Shown here piece after piece: positions 25,958 to 33,850 of a DNA stretch of 40,542 nucleotides. How positions within the stretch are numbered: the first letter of the stretch is position 1; every line of letters begins with the position of its first letter. This stretch comes from Saprospiraceae bacterium (GTDB lineage Bacteria > Bacteroidota > Bacteroidia > Chitinophagales > Saprospiraceae). A program made the translations under genes and the position numbers. Under the pieces are notes generated by a model. It was not told the DNA's origin, ran no database searches, and was given only the letters and a program-made list of their open reading frames with translations. The DNA lies in assembly GCA_027488855.1 (NCBI GenBank), contig JAIYAV010000135.1, forward strand, positions 1 through 40,542, in the 5' to 3' direction.

Positions 25958-26413
25958 ATGGCAGTTTTCAATCTGACTATCAATGGGAAAAAGCATCAGG
26001 TAGATGTCGACCCCACTACACCCATTCTCTGGGTACTGCGAGACCACCTCAATCTGGTGGGCACCAAGTACGGATGCGGCATGGCGATGTGCGGTGCCTG
26101 CACCATTCACCTCGATGGGGAGGCCATGCGTTCTTGCTCACTGCCTGTAGCACAGGTAAGCAATCAGAAAATTACCACCATTGAGGGCCTTTCTGAAAAT
26201 GGTGATCACCCGCTCCAAAAGGCCTGGCTTGAGCACGATGTACCCCAATGCGGCTATTGCCAAACCGGGCAAATCATGAGTGCAGCAGCCTTGCTCAAAG
26301 ACAATCCCAAACCCAGCGACGAAGAGATTGACGCAGCGATGAATGGCAACATCTGCCGTTGTGGTACCTATATTCGGATCAAGGCGGCGATTAAAACGGC
26401 AGCTCGTTCTTAA
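25958..26413 (+). CDS. iorA: (2Fe-2S)-binding subunit of a molybdenum hydroxylase (IorA-like)
   Basis: The 151-residue electron-transfer subunit holds two [2Fe-2S] clusters. The plant-ferredoxin-type cluster has Cys40, Cys45, Cys48 and Cys60 (CGMAMCGAC context). The second, alpha-helical cluster has Cys98, Cys101, Cys133 and Cys135 (CGYCQTGQ and NICRCG). Size and spacing match the small subunit of isoquinoline 1-oxidoreductase and related aldehyde oxidases. It has no signal peptide and would be carried out with the Tat-exported large subunit, as is known for such enzymes. The large-subunit gene follows after a 247-bp gap occupied by a hairpin. The natural substrate is unknown. Confidence 0.9.
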   Translation: MAVFNLTINGKKHQVDVDPTTPILWVLRDHLNLVGTKYGCGMAMCGACTIHLDGEAMRSCSLPVAQVSNQKITTIEGLSENGDHPLQKAWLEHDVPQCGYCQTGQIMSAAALLKDNPKPSDEEIDAAMNGNICRCGTYIRIKAAIKTAARS

Positions 26414-26482
26414 AACCCAAGTACAAATTATCCCAAGTCTTGACATTGCATTTTCTCGCAGCTCCGCTGCTCGGTTTGATCT

Positions 26483-26582
26483 AACCGCGACGACACGACG
26501 ACGCGACGGTTTCACGACGCAAGCGTCGTGTGGTGCGGAGCAAAACGTCGTGTAATCGTCGCGTCGTCGTGCCGTCGCGGTT
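26483..26582. repeat. Hairpin element D between iorA and iorB-like genes
   Basis: The arms 26483-26519 and 26546-26582 pair over 37 bp with three mismatches. Both are built from CGACGACACGACGACGCGACG-like iterated words. The loop has GCGTCGTGTGGTGCGGAGC. It is GC-rich against an AT-rich gap and lies inside the transcript expected to carry both hydroxylase genes, so it may set the subunit ratio or protect one part of the message. Confidence 0.8.
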
Positions 26583-26590
26583 ACAAAAAA

Positions 26591-26609
26591 GATTGGGCGC
26601 AGCCCAATC
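26591..26609. repeat. Short perfect hairpin before the large-subunit gene
   Basis: GATTGGGC-GCA-GCCCAATC is an 8-bp perfect stem with a 3-nt loop, 52 bp upstream of the start at 26661. It has no U-tract on the plus strand, but six A residues precede it, so it would have U-rich sequence after it if read on the minus strand. Confidence 0.5.
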
Positions 26610-26660
26610 CAAAATGATTCTTTTTAAGCAAGAAAAATTTGGGATACCAAATCTAAAAAA

Positions 26661-28931
26661 ATGACAAAGACAAAAATAGCATCAGGCAGACGCTCTTTCC
26701 TCAGAAATACCCTCTTCGCAGGCAGTGGCATGGTCATCGGATTTGACTGGCTGGCTCAACAAAGCCTGGCAGCCGCCAAAGATTCCCTGGCTCTGCCCAA
26801 GGAATGGTACGATTTTAACGCCTTCCTGAAAATAGGCGACAACGGTCTGGTGACCATTTTTACCCCCAATCCTGAATTTGGCCAAAACGTGATGACCTCC
26901 ATGCCCATGATCGTGGCCGAGGAGCTGGACGTAGACTGGAAAGACGTACGGGTGGAAATGGCCATGCACGACCCTGCTAAATTCCCGAATGCGGCCTTTG
27001 GACAATTCACCGGAGGCAGTAGAGGCATCCCTTCCAAATGGGACGCCCTGCGCAAAGCGGGTGCTACGGGCCGACAAATGCTGCGCGAAGCTGCTGCCAA
27101 AGCTTGGCAGGTACCCGTAGAGGAGATCACTACTTCCAATAGTGTGTTGCAGCACAGCAGTGGCAAAAAGGCTACTTATGGCGAAATGGCGGCGGCGGCG
27201 GCGCAAATCCCCGTTCCGAAGGAAGTGAAATTGAAAGCGGTCAAAGATTTCAAAATCATTGGTACCTCGCACAAGAACGTGGAAGGGCCGAAAATTGTAA
27301 CGGGTAAGCCACTTTTTGGCCTGGACTACAAGGTTGAGGGCATGTTGATTGCCATGATTGTCCATCCACCCGCTTTTGGCATGAAGTTGAAATCTTTCAA
27401 TGATGCTTCCGTGAAGGGCATGCCGGGGATCAAAGATGTATTTTCCTTCAAAACCTATAACGAGGGCCAGGAAAAAGGCGGATTCGACGCCAATGCCTTC
27501 CCCGAACTGGTGGCCATTGTCGGCAATTCTACCTGGGAAGTGATGAATGCCAAAAAGGCAATCAAGGCCGAGTGGGAACCATTTGCGACTTACAACGAAA
27601 CGGTTGCTGGTTTTGGAGGAAACAAGAGTCAGGTGAAAGTACCGGGAGGCCTGGAAAACTCAGTTGACCACCTCGCCAAAATGAAAGAGTTTGCCAGCAA
27701 ACCAGGTAGAGTGGTGCGCAAAGATGGAGACCCGGAAGCGGCGTTCAAAACTGCAGCAAAGGTGCTGGAACGGAGCTATTCGGCCCCCCACCTGGCGCAC
27801 AACTGTATGGAGCCGATGAACTTTTTTGCGGATGTAAAAGGTGATAAAGTGAAAGTTGCCGGACCACTGCAGGCGCCAGGGCTTATCGAGCCAACTCTTT
27901 CCGCACGATTGGGTATACCCGCCGAAAACATCGAAATCGAAATGACCCGCATGGGTGGTGGTTTTGGTCGTCGAGCTTACAGTCACTATATGGTAGAGGC
28001 TGCCATCATCTCCAATCAAGTGAAAGCGCCGGTGAAGTTGATGTACACCCGCGAGGATGACATGACCAACGGCGTTTACCGGCCAGCTTACTATGCCACT
28101 TACCGTGCTGCTCTGGATAAAAACAACAACCTGCTTGCTTTTCATGTGAAAGCGGGTGGCATTCCTGAAAGCCCCCTACATGCCAATCGTTTCCCTGCGG
28201 GTGCGATCGACAATTACCTGGCCGAAGATTGGTCCATCGAATCCAATATCACCATCGGCGCTTTCCGGGCACCACGCTCCAATTTTATTGCTGCCGCCGA
28301 GCAGTCATTCCTGGACGAACTGGCCGAGGCCATGAAAAAAGACCCGATTGAAATGCGTCTGGAATTGTTGAGGAAAGCCAAGGCCAATCCGGTTGGTAAA
28401 AACAACGATTACGATGCAGATCGTTACGCCGGGGTACTGGAACTGGTGCGCGACAAATCGGGCTGGGCGAACAAGCCGAAATCGAAGGTACACCGCGGTG
28501 TAGCGGCCTATTTTTGCCACGCCAGCTATGCGGCCCATGTGCTGGAATTGACGCTTGAAGATGGCAAACCAGTGGTGCAAAAAGTAACCAGTGCCATCGA
28601 TTGCGGCATTGTGGTCAACCCCGACGCTGCTGCCAACATGACCGAGGGCGCAGTTATAGATGGGATCGGTAACGCACTTTTTGGGGAAATGCCCTTCAAA
28701 AATGGGGTGCCTGAAAAAACCAATTTCCACAATTACCGCATGATTCGCATGAGCGAAGCACCCAAGGCCATTGATGTCCATTTTGTGAAAAATGAGATGA
28801 GCCCTACGGGTATGGGTGAGCCACCATTTCCACCGATTTTTGGTGCAATGGCGAATGCCTTGTACAAAGCGACCGGGAAGCGTGTGTACAACCAGCCTTT
28901 CCTGGGTGATAAGCAGGAATTGGGGATGTAG
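26661..28931 (+). CDS. iorB: Molybdopterin-binding subunit of a xanthine dehydrogenase family hydroxylase (IorB-like)
   Basis: The 756-residue catalytic subunit carries the molybdenum cofactor. A twin-arginine signal is visible at the N-terminus (GRRSFLRNTLF, residues about 9-19), so the folded enzyme is probably exported to the periplasm with its FeS partner. The cofactor-binding region includes MTRMGGGFGRRAYSHY and GAFRAPRSN. Near the C-terminus TGMGEPP carries Glu720, in the place of the base-catalytic glutamate of the family. The length fits fused-type IorB proteins. No FAD subunit or maturation factor is present in the window. It probably hydroxylates or oxidises an aldehyde or heteroaromatic compound, the substrate being unknown. 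Confidence 0.9.
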   Translation: MTKTKIASGRRSFLRNTLFAGSGMVIGFDWLAQQSLAAAKDSLALPKEWYDFNAFLKIGDNGLVTIFTPNPEFGQNVMTSMPMIVAEELDVDWKDVRVEMAMHDPAKFPNAAFGQFTGGSRGIPSKWDALRKAGATGRQMLREAAAKAWQVPVEEITTSNSVLQHSSGKKATYGEMAAAAAQIPVPKEVKLKAVKDFKIIGTSHKNVEGPKIVTGKPLFGLDYKVEGMLIAMIVHPPAFGMKLKSFNDASVKGMPGIKDVFSFKTYNEGQEKGGFDANAFPELVAIVGNSTWEVMNAKKAIKAEWEPFATYNETVAGFGGNKSQVKVPGGLENSVDHLAKMKEFASKPGRVVRKDGDPEAAFKTAAKVLERSYSAPHLAHNCMEPMNFFADVKGDKVKVAGPLQAPGLIEPTLSARLGIPAENIEIEMTRMGGGFGRRAYSHYMVEAAIISNQVKAPVKLMYTREDDMTNGVYRPAYYATYRAALDKNNNLLAFHVKAGGIPESPLHANRFPAGAIDNYLAEDWSIESNITIGAFRAPRSNFIAAAEQSFLDELAEAMKKDPIEMRLELLRKAKANPVGKNNDYDADRYAGVLELVRDKSGWANKPKSKVHRGVAAYFCHASYAAHVLELTLEDGKPVVQKVTSAIDCGIVVNPDAAANMTEGAVIDGIGNALFGEMPFKNGVPEKTNFHNYRMIRMSEAPKAIDVHFVKNEMSPTGMGEPPFPPIFGAMANALYKATGKRVYNQPFLGDKQELGM

Positions 28932-29000
28932 GATAAGAAGTAACGAATAATGACGGGCTCTCTGGAGGAATAAGAGAACCCGTCATTTATACAATCGTAT

Positions 29001-29444
29001 CTAGATAAGATCCATTAACTTGATGATGATGAATGGATAACCCACTAGACACAAACAGATTCCCAAAACCAATAACTTGGGTGATGCTGTTGAAGCTTCA
29101 TCCCCATCGATTAGAACTTCACGTATCGATTTATAGAAATAATACCGAACGACCACTTTTTGGCCAACCTGATGAGGGCAAGGCTGCTGGTAGTTGGTAG
29201 AAGTATGGCGCTGAATGCTCCCGTGGGCTTCAAACTCTACGACTGGGGCATAACCTTCGCCTTCTTGTGAGCTAAAGAGAGGCCCAGGGTTGCGCAGGAT
29301 TTCGGTAACCGTAGCCTCCGCTATTTGACCGCGCTTTCTGAGTCGTTCAGGCATTTTGGAACGATCGTAAGCCACGATTAGACAATAAGTTCCAATCAAG
29401 GCCAGGATTGAAACATAGGGACTGATGCTGTTGATGATTTCCAT
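29001..29444 (-). CDS. DUF3592-like small membrane protein
   Basis: The 147-residue protein has an N-terminal membrane segment (about residues 8-26) and a C-terminal one (about 126-146), with a soluble middle carrying RGQIAEATVTEIL, VEFEAHGSIQRH and VGQKVVVRYYF. This arrangement (helix, beta-rich middle with a conserved VxVxYxP-like strand, helix) matches DUF3592 proteins, which have no known function. It starts with ATG. It lies alone between the convergent hydroxylase gene and the BNR protein. Confidence 0.75.
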   Translation of the reverse strand: MEIINSISPYVSILALIGTYCLIVAYDRSKMPERLRKRGQIAEATVTEILRNPGPLFSSQEGEGYAPVVEFEAHGSIQRHTSTNYQQPCPHQVGQKVVVRYYFYKSIREVLIDGDEASTASPKLLVLGICLCLVGYPFIIIKLMDLI

Positions 29445-29499
29445 AAGCTGTCATTTTCGCTGTCCTATCCGACAGTGATTGAATGGGATGAAACAAGCT

Positions 29500-30804
29500 C
29501 TACAAAGTTACCGTAGTAACCTTAAGACCATTCTTCTTATCCCGCTTCACTTCGTGAGCAAGCAACAACTGATTGTCCAGCATCAAACCAGTTGAATTAA
29601 GGGCATTTACGGTACCTTCCACTGCTACCGTTTCCGATACTTTATCGCCATTGATTTTCCGGAATACGAGCTGGCTTTTGCTGTCGGCCTGGCTTTGTTC
29701 CCAGAGCATCACCGCTTGTTTTTGGCCCGCCATTATCCATGGGTTTTTCACCGATGCATCGTCCAATACGAAGAGCTTCTTACCCTCCTGAGTGACCAGA
29801 CGAATACCCGTTTCGCTTTCAGCACCGGAGAACCAGGCGATCAAAGCCCCTTTGCCATACGTGCTGGAGATTGCGCCACTGTGCGGGCAACCATTGATTT
29901 TCCAGCCATCGTTGTGAACGATTTGTGGCTTGGAAAAAGTTGCTCCATTGTCGGTGGACGTTATTTTGGCGATGTCGCGAATATCATCGTTGTTGTCCCG
30001 GTAATAGACATGCAAGGCTCCGTTGGCGTCGACCAAAAGGTTGATGTTGCAGCAATCGCAGACGACTGGATCAATCAATTTTTCGGGTTGAAACACGCCG
30101 TTTTTGGTCAGTACCATCCGCAAATCCCGCTCTTCGTGTTTGGTGCTGTTGGCCACGTCTTTCAGGTAAAACACGGCGATTTCATCGTTGGGCAGGACGA
30201 TGGCGTCAAAAAAGCCACGCATGGCTTTGGCTGGGTCAGCGTCAACATTTTGCGGGCTGGTCCAGGTAGTACCAGCGTCTTTTGATACACAATACACCAG
30301 ATCGGAGGTGCGGCGGCCACCTGCTGGTGCTCCTGCTGGTGCGTCAGGCCGATTGGTGAACACTGCGACCAGGCTGCCGTCCTTTTTGGCCAATACCTTG
30401 GCCCGCATCAAACGACTATTGCCGATCCCTTTGCTGCTGAAAATTACTTTTTTATCTCCGAAAGTTTTGCCCTTGTCCTTGGAAAAGGCCAGGCAAAAGG
30501 AAACTAAGCCTTGCTCGTCTTTTTCTGTCCAGGAAAGCAAGATCTCTCCTTTGGGCGTTTGGGTCAACAAAGGCATGGCGTAGGCCTTAGTCGAGTCGGT
30601 TTCAAAAGCGCTGGTGCCTGAAGGAACTGAGCTGAGTACAGGTGAACCTGGAAGTTTGGTCCATTTGTCGACACTTTCAACCATGCTGCCGGTATTGCAC
30701 ATGGGCATGGCCTCGTCAACGCTGGTTTTTGCTGCTTCTTCTGGACTGAATAGAGCTACCATGCTGAAAAACCAGACGTTGAAAAATGCAATTATTTTGA
30801 TCAT
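29500..30804 (-). CDS. BNR/Asp-box repeat protein, exo-alpha-sialidase-like
   Basis: The 434-residue protein is predicted to be exported through an N-terminal hydrophobic segment (about residues 3-22). Asp-box style repeats (SxDxGxTW type) appear three times: SKDKGKTFGDK, SKDAGTTWTSP and STDNGATFSKP, as in sialidase-type six-bladed propellers. The arginine triad of true sialidases is not obvious, so it may bind or hydrolyse another glycan, or be a structural propeller. It starts at ATG 30804 and has its own gap on each side. Sialic acid metabolism genes are not present in the window. Confidence 0.82.
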   Translation of the reverse strand: MIKIIAFFNVWFFSMVALFSPEEAAKTSVDEAMPMCNTGSMVESVDKWTKLPGSPVLSSVPSGTSAFETDSTKAYAMPLLTQTPKGEILLSWTEKDEQGLVSFCLAFSKDKGKTFGDKKVIFSSKGIGNSRLMRAKVLAKKDGSLVAVFTNRPDAPAGAPAGGRRTSDLVYCVSKDAGTTWTSPQNVDADPAKAMRGFFDAIVLPNDEIAVFYLKDVANSTKHEERDLRMVLTKNGVFQPEKLIDPVVCDCCNINLLVDANGALHVYYRDNNDDIRDIAKITSTDNGATFSKPQIVHNDGWKINGCPHSGAISSTYGKGALIAWFSGAESETGIRLVTQEGKKLFVLDDASVKNPWIMAGQKQAVMLWEQSQADSKSQLVFRKINGDKVSETVAVEGTVNALNSTGLMLDNQLLLAHEVKRDKKNGLKVTTVTL

Positions 30805-30954
30805 TTGATAATGTATTGGTGAAAAAAATAAATAAAGTACTTGAGAAAACGCTAAAGTATAAACGTAAGTGTTAAGAGTTACAGCAAACCGACAATCCAG
30901 CCAATTGAGTAGATGGATTGGAAGGTTGGGGAGATTTATTTCTTTTCAAGCGCT

Positions 30955-30997
30955 AAACGATTTCAACCATTTTAACGCTATCAACGTTCACAACCAT
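30955..30997. repeat. Leader of the SDR gene built from half-element words
   Basis: TTTCAACCA, TTTTAACGC, ATCAACGTT and CACAACC follow one another up to the ATG at 30998. These resemble the CTTCAAC words of the element at 3420 and lack the matching opposite arm. It may be a decayed half of a hairpin element forming the 5' leader. Confidence 0.4.
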
Positions 30998-31717
30998 ATG
31001 AACAATCTCAACCAAATGACCGCCCTCATCACCGGGGGCAGCAAAGGCATCGGCTACGGTATCGCCGCCAGCCTGCTCAAAGAAGGCCTCAATGTGGCCA
31101 TCACCAGCCGCCGCCAGGAAGATGCTGACGCGACAGCTCAGGAGCTCTCCAAAATAGGTACTGGCAAAATCATCGGCATCGCTGCCGATGTGCGTGATTT
31201 TGCGGCGCAGCAAAACGCAGTGGCAAAAACCCTGGAAACTTTTGGTCGTCTCGACGTCCTCATCGCCAATGCAGGGGTGGGTCATTTTGCCCCCATCACC
31301 CAACTCACGCCAGAGCAATGGCATGAAACGATCGATACCAACCTTACTGGAGTGTTTTACAGCCTCAAAGCTGCAGTAGATGCACTGACTGATGCCAAGG
31401 GCTACTTCATCAGCATCGCCAGTTTGGCCGGAACCAATTTTTTTGCATCAGCCTCCGCTTACAACGCCAGTAAGTTTGGTTTGGTGGGTTTCACCCAGGC
31501 GGTCATGCTCGACTTGCGGGATGCGGGCGTCAAATGTTCGACCATCATGCCCGGTTCGGTGGCTTCCCACTTCAACAACCACGAACCGAGTGATGCCGAT
31601 GCCTGGAAAATTCAGCCCGAAGATTTGGGGCAAATCGTGGTGGATTTACTCAAGATGAACCCGCGGACTTTGCCTAGCAAAATAGAGGTTCGGCCAAGTC
31701 AAACGCCTAAGAAGTAG
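30998..31717 (+). CDS. Short-chain dehydrogenase/reductase (third SDR of the window)
   Basis: The 239-residue SDR is counted from ATG 30998; the open frame to 30869 is unsupported and another ATG lies at 31016. TGGSKGIG (about residues 11-18) binds the dinucleotide, AITSRR at the end of beta-2 suggests NADP(H), and ANAGVGHF, SIASL and the catalytic YNASK follow. It ends with GSVASHFN and a C-terminal region typical of 3-ketoacyl-ACP reductase-like proteins. It stands apart from the SDR cluster at 17607-20444. Substrate unknown. Confidence 0.88.
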   Translation: MNNLNQMTALITGGSKGIGYGIAASLLKEGLNVAITSRRQEDADATAQELSKIGTGKIIGIAADVRDFAAQQNAVAKTLETFGRLDVLIANAGVGHFAPITQLTPEQWHETIDTNLTGVFYSLKAAVDALTDAKGYFISIASLAGTNFFASASAYNASKFGLVGFTQAVMLDLRDAGVKCSTIMPGSVASHFNNHEPSDADAWKIQPEDLGQIVVDLLKMNPRTLPSKIEVRPSQTPKK

Positions 31718-31734
31718 AGGGACAACCAAGGACT

Positions 31735-32562
31735 TTATTTGTTTTTGTTAAAAAAATTATCCCATAGCTGTTGTTGCTTTGGGTTGGCGTCGCTATATCG
31801 CTCTTTAAATACGAGTTTGAGTCCCTTGAGATCGTTGGTGGCATTTTCGTAATACTCCAAAGTCGATTTTCCATTTTCGGTCACTGGTTGATCATGAGCA
31901 ATGATTAGCTGTTTTATGGGTACTAATTTTTCGTTTCGCCATTCATAAAGCGTCAGCGAAGGATCCATGTACCAGCTGCCGAAGTAGCTCTCTTCAATTT
32001 GCTTTTTGGCTTTATTGACTACATAATCTGTCGAAAAGGAGCCTGCGTATTGAATTGTTCCGGTTTTTTCGGAATGGCAGTAGACCTCTTTCCAGGAGTT
32101 GCCATTCATGTTTCGCCAGGTTGAAGTGATGATTTCCTTCTTGTCGTCGCCATTCAGGTCTTCAAATTCAATGGAGTAAATAGGGATATTGATTCGTGCA
32201 TGGCCCATTGGCTTCCATACTTGCTGACGGAGCTGAAAAAATTGGATCATGGTGTCTTTAAGATCGATTTCAACTGCGTAGATGTTCGCTGAATCAATCA
32301 ATTTTCCAATCAGCAGCTGGCGAAACAAGCTGTCTTCTTCAATGACGTTGTTGCCGTAAAAAAAAGTACCACCCGTATCAGCCTGAGCAAGCGCCAAAGA
32401 GCTGGGTATAAACTTGTTGAGAATGGCTTGGGTTGTCTTTGTGGAGTCTCGGGTATCGGATAGAAATACTTCGTTTGGGATGATGTCATTTTGTGTCTCC
32501 ACGCGATGACAGGCACAAAATGAGATCAAAAGCAATAAAAAGCTTAGTTTATAGTTGTTCAT
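31735..32562 (-). CDS. Lipoprotein of unknown function
   Basis: The 275-residue precursor has a type II signal peptide with a lipobox-like ending (SFCAC, Cys18), so it is probably membrane-anchored. The mature protein has an Asp-rich FEDLNGDDKKEI segment at about residues 133-144, resembling the calcium-binding loop of FG-GAP/EF-hand-like repeats. The rest is beta-rich without a catalytic motif. It starts with ATG and lies convergent to the SDR at 31717, with an 18-bp gap. I do not recognise the family. Confidence 0.8.
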   Translation of the reverse strand: MNNYKLSFLLLLISFCACHRVETQNDIIPNEVFLSDTRDSTKTTQAILNKFIPSSLALAQADTGGTFFYGNNVIEEDSLFRQLLIGKLIDSANIYAVEIDLKDTMIQFFQLRQQVWKPMGHARINIPIYSIEFEDLNGDDKKEIITSTWRNMNGNSWKEVYCHSEKTGTIQYAGSFSTDYVVNKAKKQIEESYFGSWYMDPSLTLYEWRNEKLVPIKQLIIAHDQPVTENGKSTLEYYENATNDLKGLKLVFKERYSDANPKQQQLWDNFFNKNK

Positions 32563-32609
32563 TTTGGTTGTGCAATTAAATATAAAAAGTTGTAGTAAAT
32601 CGTTTCAGC

Positions 32610-33602
32610 TTACATTTTTATCTCGTTTTCAGAAACTTTAGACGTTGCGAAGCAATCCAAATTGTACATCGTGGTTTTGGCAATATTGCTCAAGGACGTT
32701 TCGGTGAGAAACCCTTGGTGGCTGGTAATCAATACGTTTTGGAAAGTCATGAGCCGGGCAATCGTATCATCCTGCAAAACCTCATCCGAATGGTCTTCAA
32801 AAAACAGCCCATCCTCCTCTTCGTATACATCCATGCCGAAATAACCAATTTGCCCGTTTTTTAATCCTTGAACCACATCATTCGTGTTCACCAGAGCGCC
32901 TCGGCTGGTATTGATCAACATCATGCCTTTTTTCATCTGCTGGATACTGGCTTCATTGATGATGTACCTGGTATCGTCATTGAGCGGCAGGTGCAGGCTG
33001 ATGATGTCGGAGCGCTGATATAGTGTAGCACAATCGGTGTATTCCACTGCGTATTTTTGTTTGATGTCCTCGTTTTCAAACTTGTCGTAGGCCAATAAAT
33101 GACAACCAAAACCATGCAGAATCCGGGCCATTACTTCCCCGATTTTTCCGGTACCCATAATGCCTACGGTTTTCCCGTTCATGTCAAAACCGGTTAAGCC
33201 ATTCAAGGAAAAATTCTGCTCCATGATCCGGGAGTGGGCGCGGATCAATTTCCGGTTCAGCGCCAGGATGAGGGCTACCCCGTGTTCAGCTACGGAAAAA
33301 GGCGAATAGGCAGGCACTCTGGCGACCCGGATGCCGAGTTGTTTTGCTTTGTCCAGGTCCACATTGTTGTAGCCCGCCGAGCGCAGGGCGATGAAACGAA
33401 TGCCATTTTTGTACAAGACCTCAAGTACGGGGGCTGAGGCATCATCGTTTACAAATAAACTGACCGCATCAAAACCAACACTCAAGGGGGCTGTTTCAAG
33501 CGAAAGCTCCACGTTGAAAAAATGCAGATCCTGATTGCCGTCATTTACCTGCTCGAAATAAGGCTTTTCAAATTGGTGGAAACTGTAGACTGCTACTTTC
33601 AT
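32610..33602 (-). CDS. ldhA: D-lactate dehydrogenase / 2-hydroxyacid dehydrogenase
   Basis: The 330-residue NAD-dependent enzyme reduces pyruvate to D-lactate or acts on a related 2-oxo acid. The Rossmann motif GIMGTGKIG and the aspartate in LLAYDKFENE at the end of beta-2 support NAD(H). The active-site Arg lies in INTSRGALVNT, the Glu in GMDVYEEEDGLFFED, and the His in ITSHQGFLT, all in their usual order. DGLFFED after MDVYEEE is typical of the LdhA group. It starts with ATG. The 5' region has a short GCTCC-CGAAT-GGAGC hairpin (33622-33636), of unknown importance. Confidence 0.92.
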   Translation of the reverse strand: MKVAVYSFHQFEKPYFEQVNDGNQDLHFFNVELSLETAPLSVGFDAVSLFVNDDASAPVLEVLYKNGIRFIALRSAGYNNVDLDKAKQLGIRVARVPAYSPFSVAEHGVALILALNRKLIRAHSRIMEQNFSLNGLTGFDMNGKTVGIMGTGKIGEVMARILHGFGCHLLAYDKFENEDIKQKYAVEYTDCATLYQRSDIISLHLPLNDDTRYIINEASIQQMKKGMMLINTSRGALVNTNDVVQGLKNGQIGYFGMDVYEEEDGLFFEDHSDEVLQDDTIARLMTFQNVLITSHQGFLTETSLSNIAKTTMYNLDCFATSKVSENEIKM

Positions 33603-33847
33603 TTTGGAGTGGTTTGGTTATTTGCTCCCGAATGGAGCTGTGGTAAAATAACAAAGTTCATCAGAATTAAGGGCATAAGCATTACACAATTGAAGCGTAA
33701 TTTTACATGATTCACAGGTGTCTAACGCTTGTAGCCAAGACGAGCGCTTTGTTTTCGCGCTAATTTTCATTTATTTTGTTAAATGCATACCACCGCAACA
33801 TGTTTTTGGGTTATGGGCATGACATTGTTTGATTCATTCCCAAAAAC
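33603..33847. other. Divergent gap between ldhA and the delta-60 repeat gene
   Basis: This 245-bp AT-rich region has no gene. On the plus strand TTTG (33775-33778) and TGTTTTTG (33801-33808) are 22 bp apart, a weak Bacteroidota promoter match. The second box lies inside the left arm of the inverted repeat at 33799-33850. Confidence 0.3.
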
Positions 33848-33850
33848 ATG
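33799..33850 (+). promoter_or_regulatory. Perfect 12-bp inverted repeat reaching the start codon
   Basis: CATGTTTTTGGG (33799-33810) and CCCAAAAACATG (33839-33850) are exact complements around a 28-nt spacer. The right arm contains the ATG at 33848. If translation starts there the hairpin would bury the start codon. If it starts at the next ATG (33854) the hairpin lies just before it. It could be an operator or a translation-control hairpin. Confidence 0.6.

Noticed and set aside
29695-30285. Open frame of 196 codons on the plus strand
   Set aside because: It is antisense to the BNR repeat protein and has no motif of its own.
29500-30804. True sialidase as a firm name
   Set aside because: Asp-box repeats are clear, but the arginine triad and sialic acid genes are not seen.
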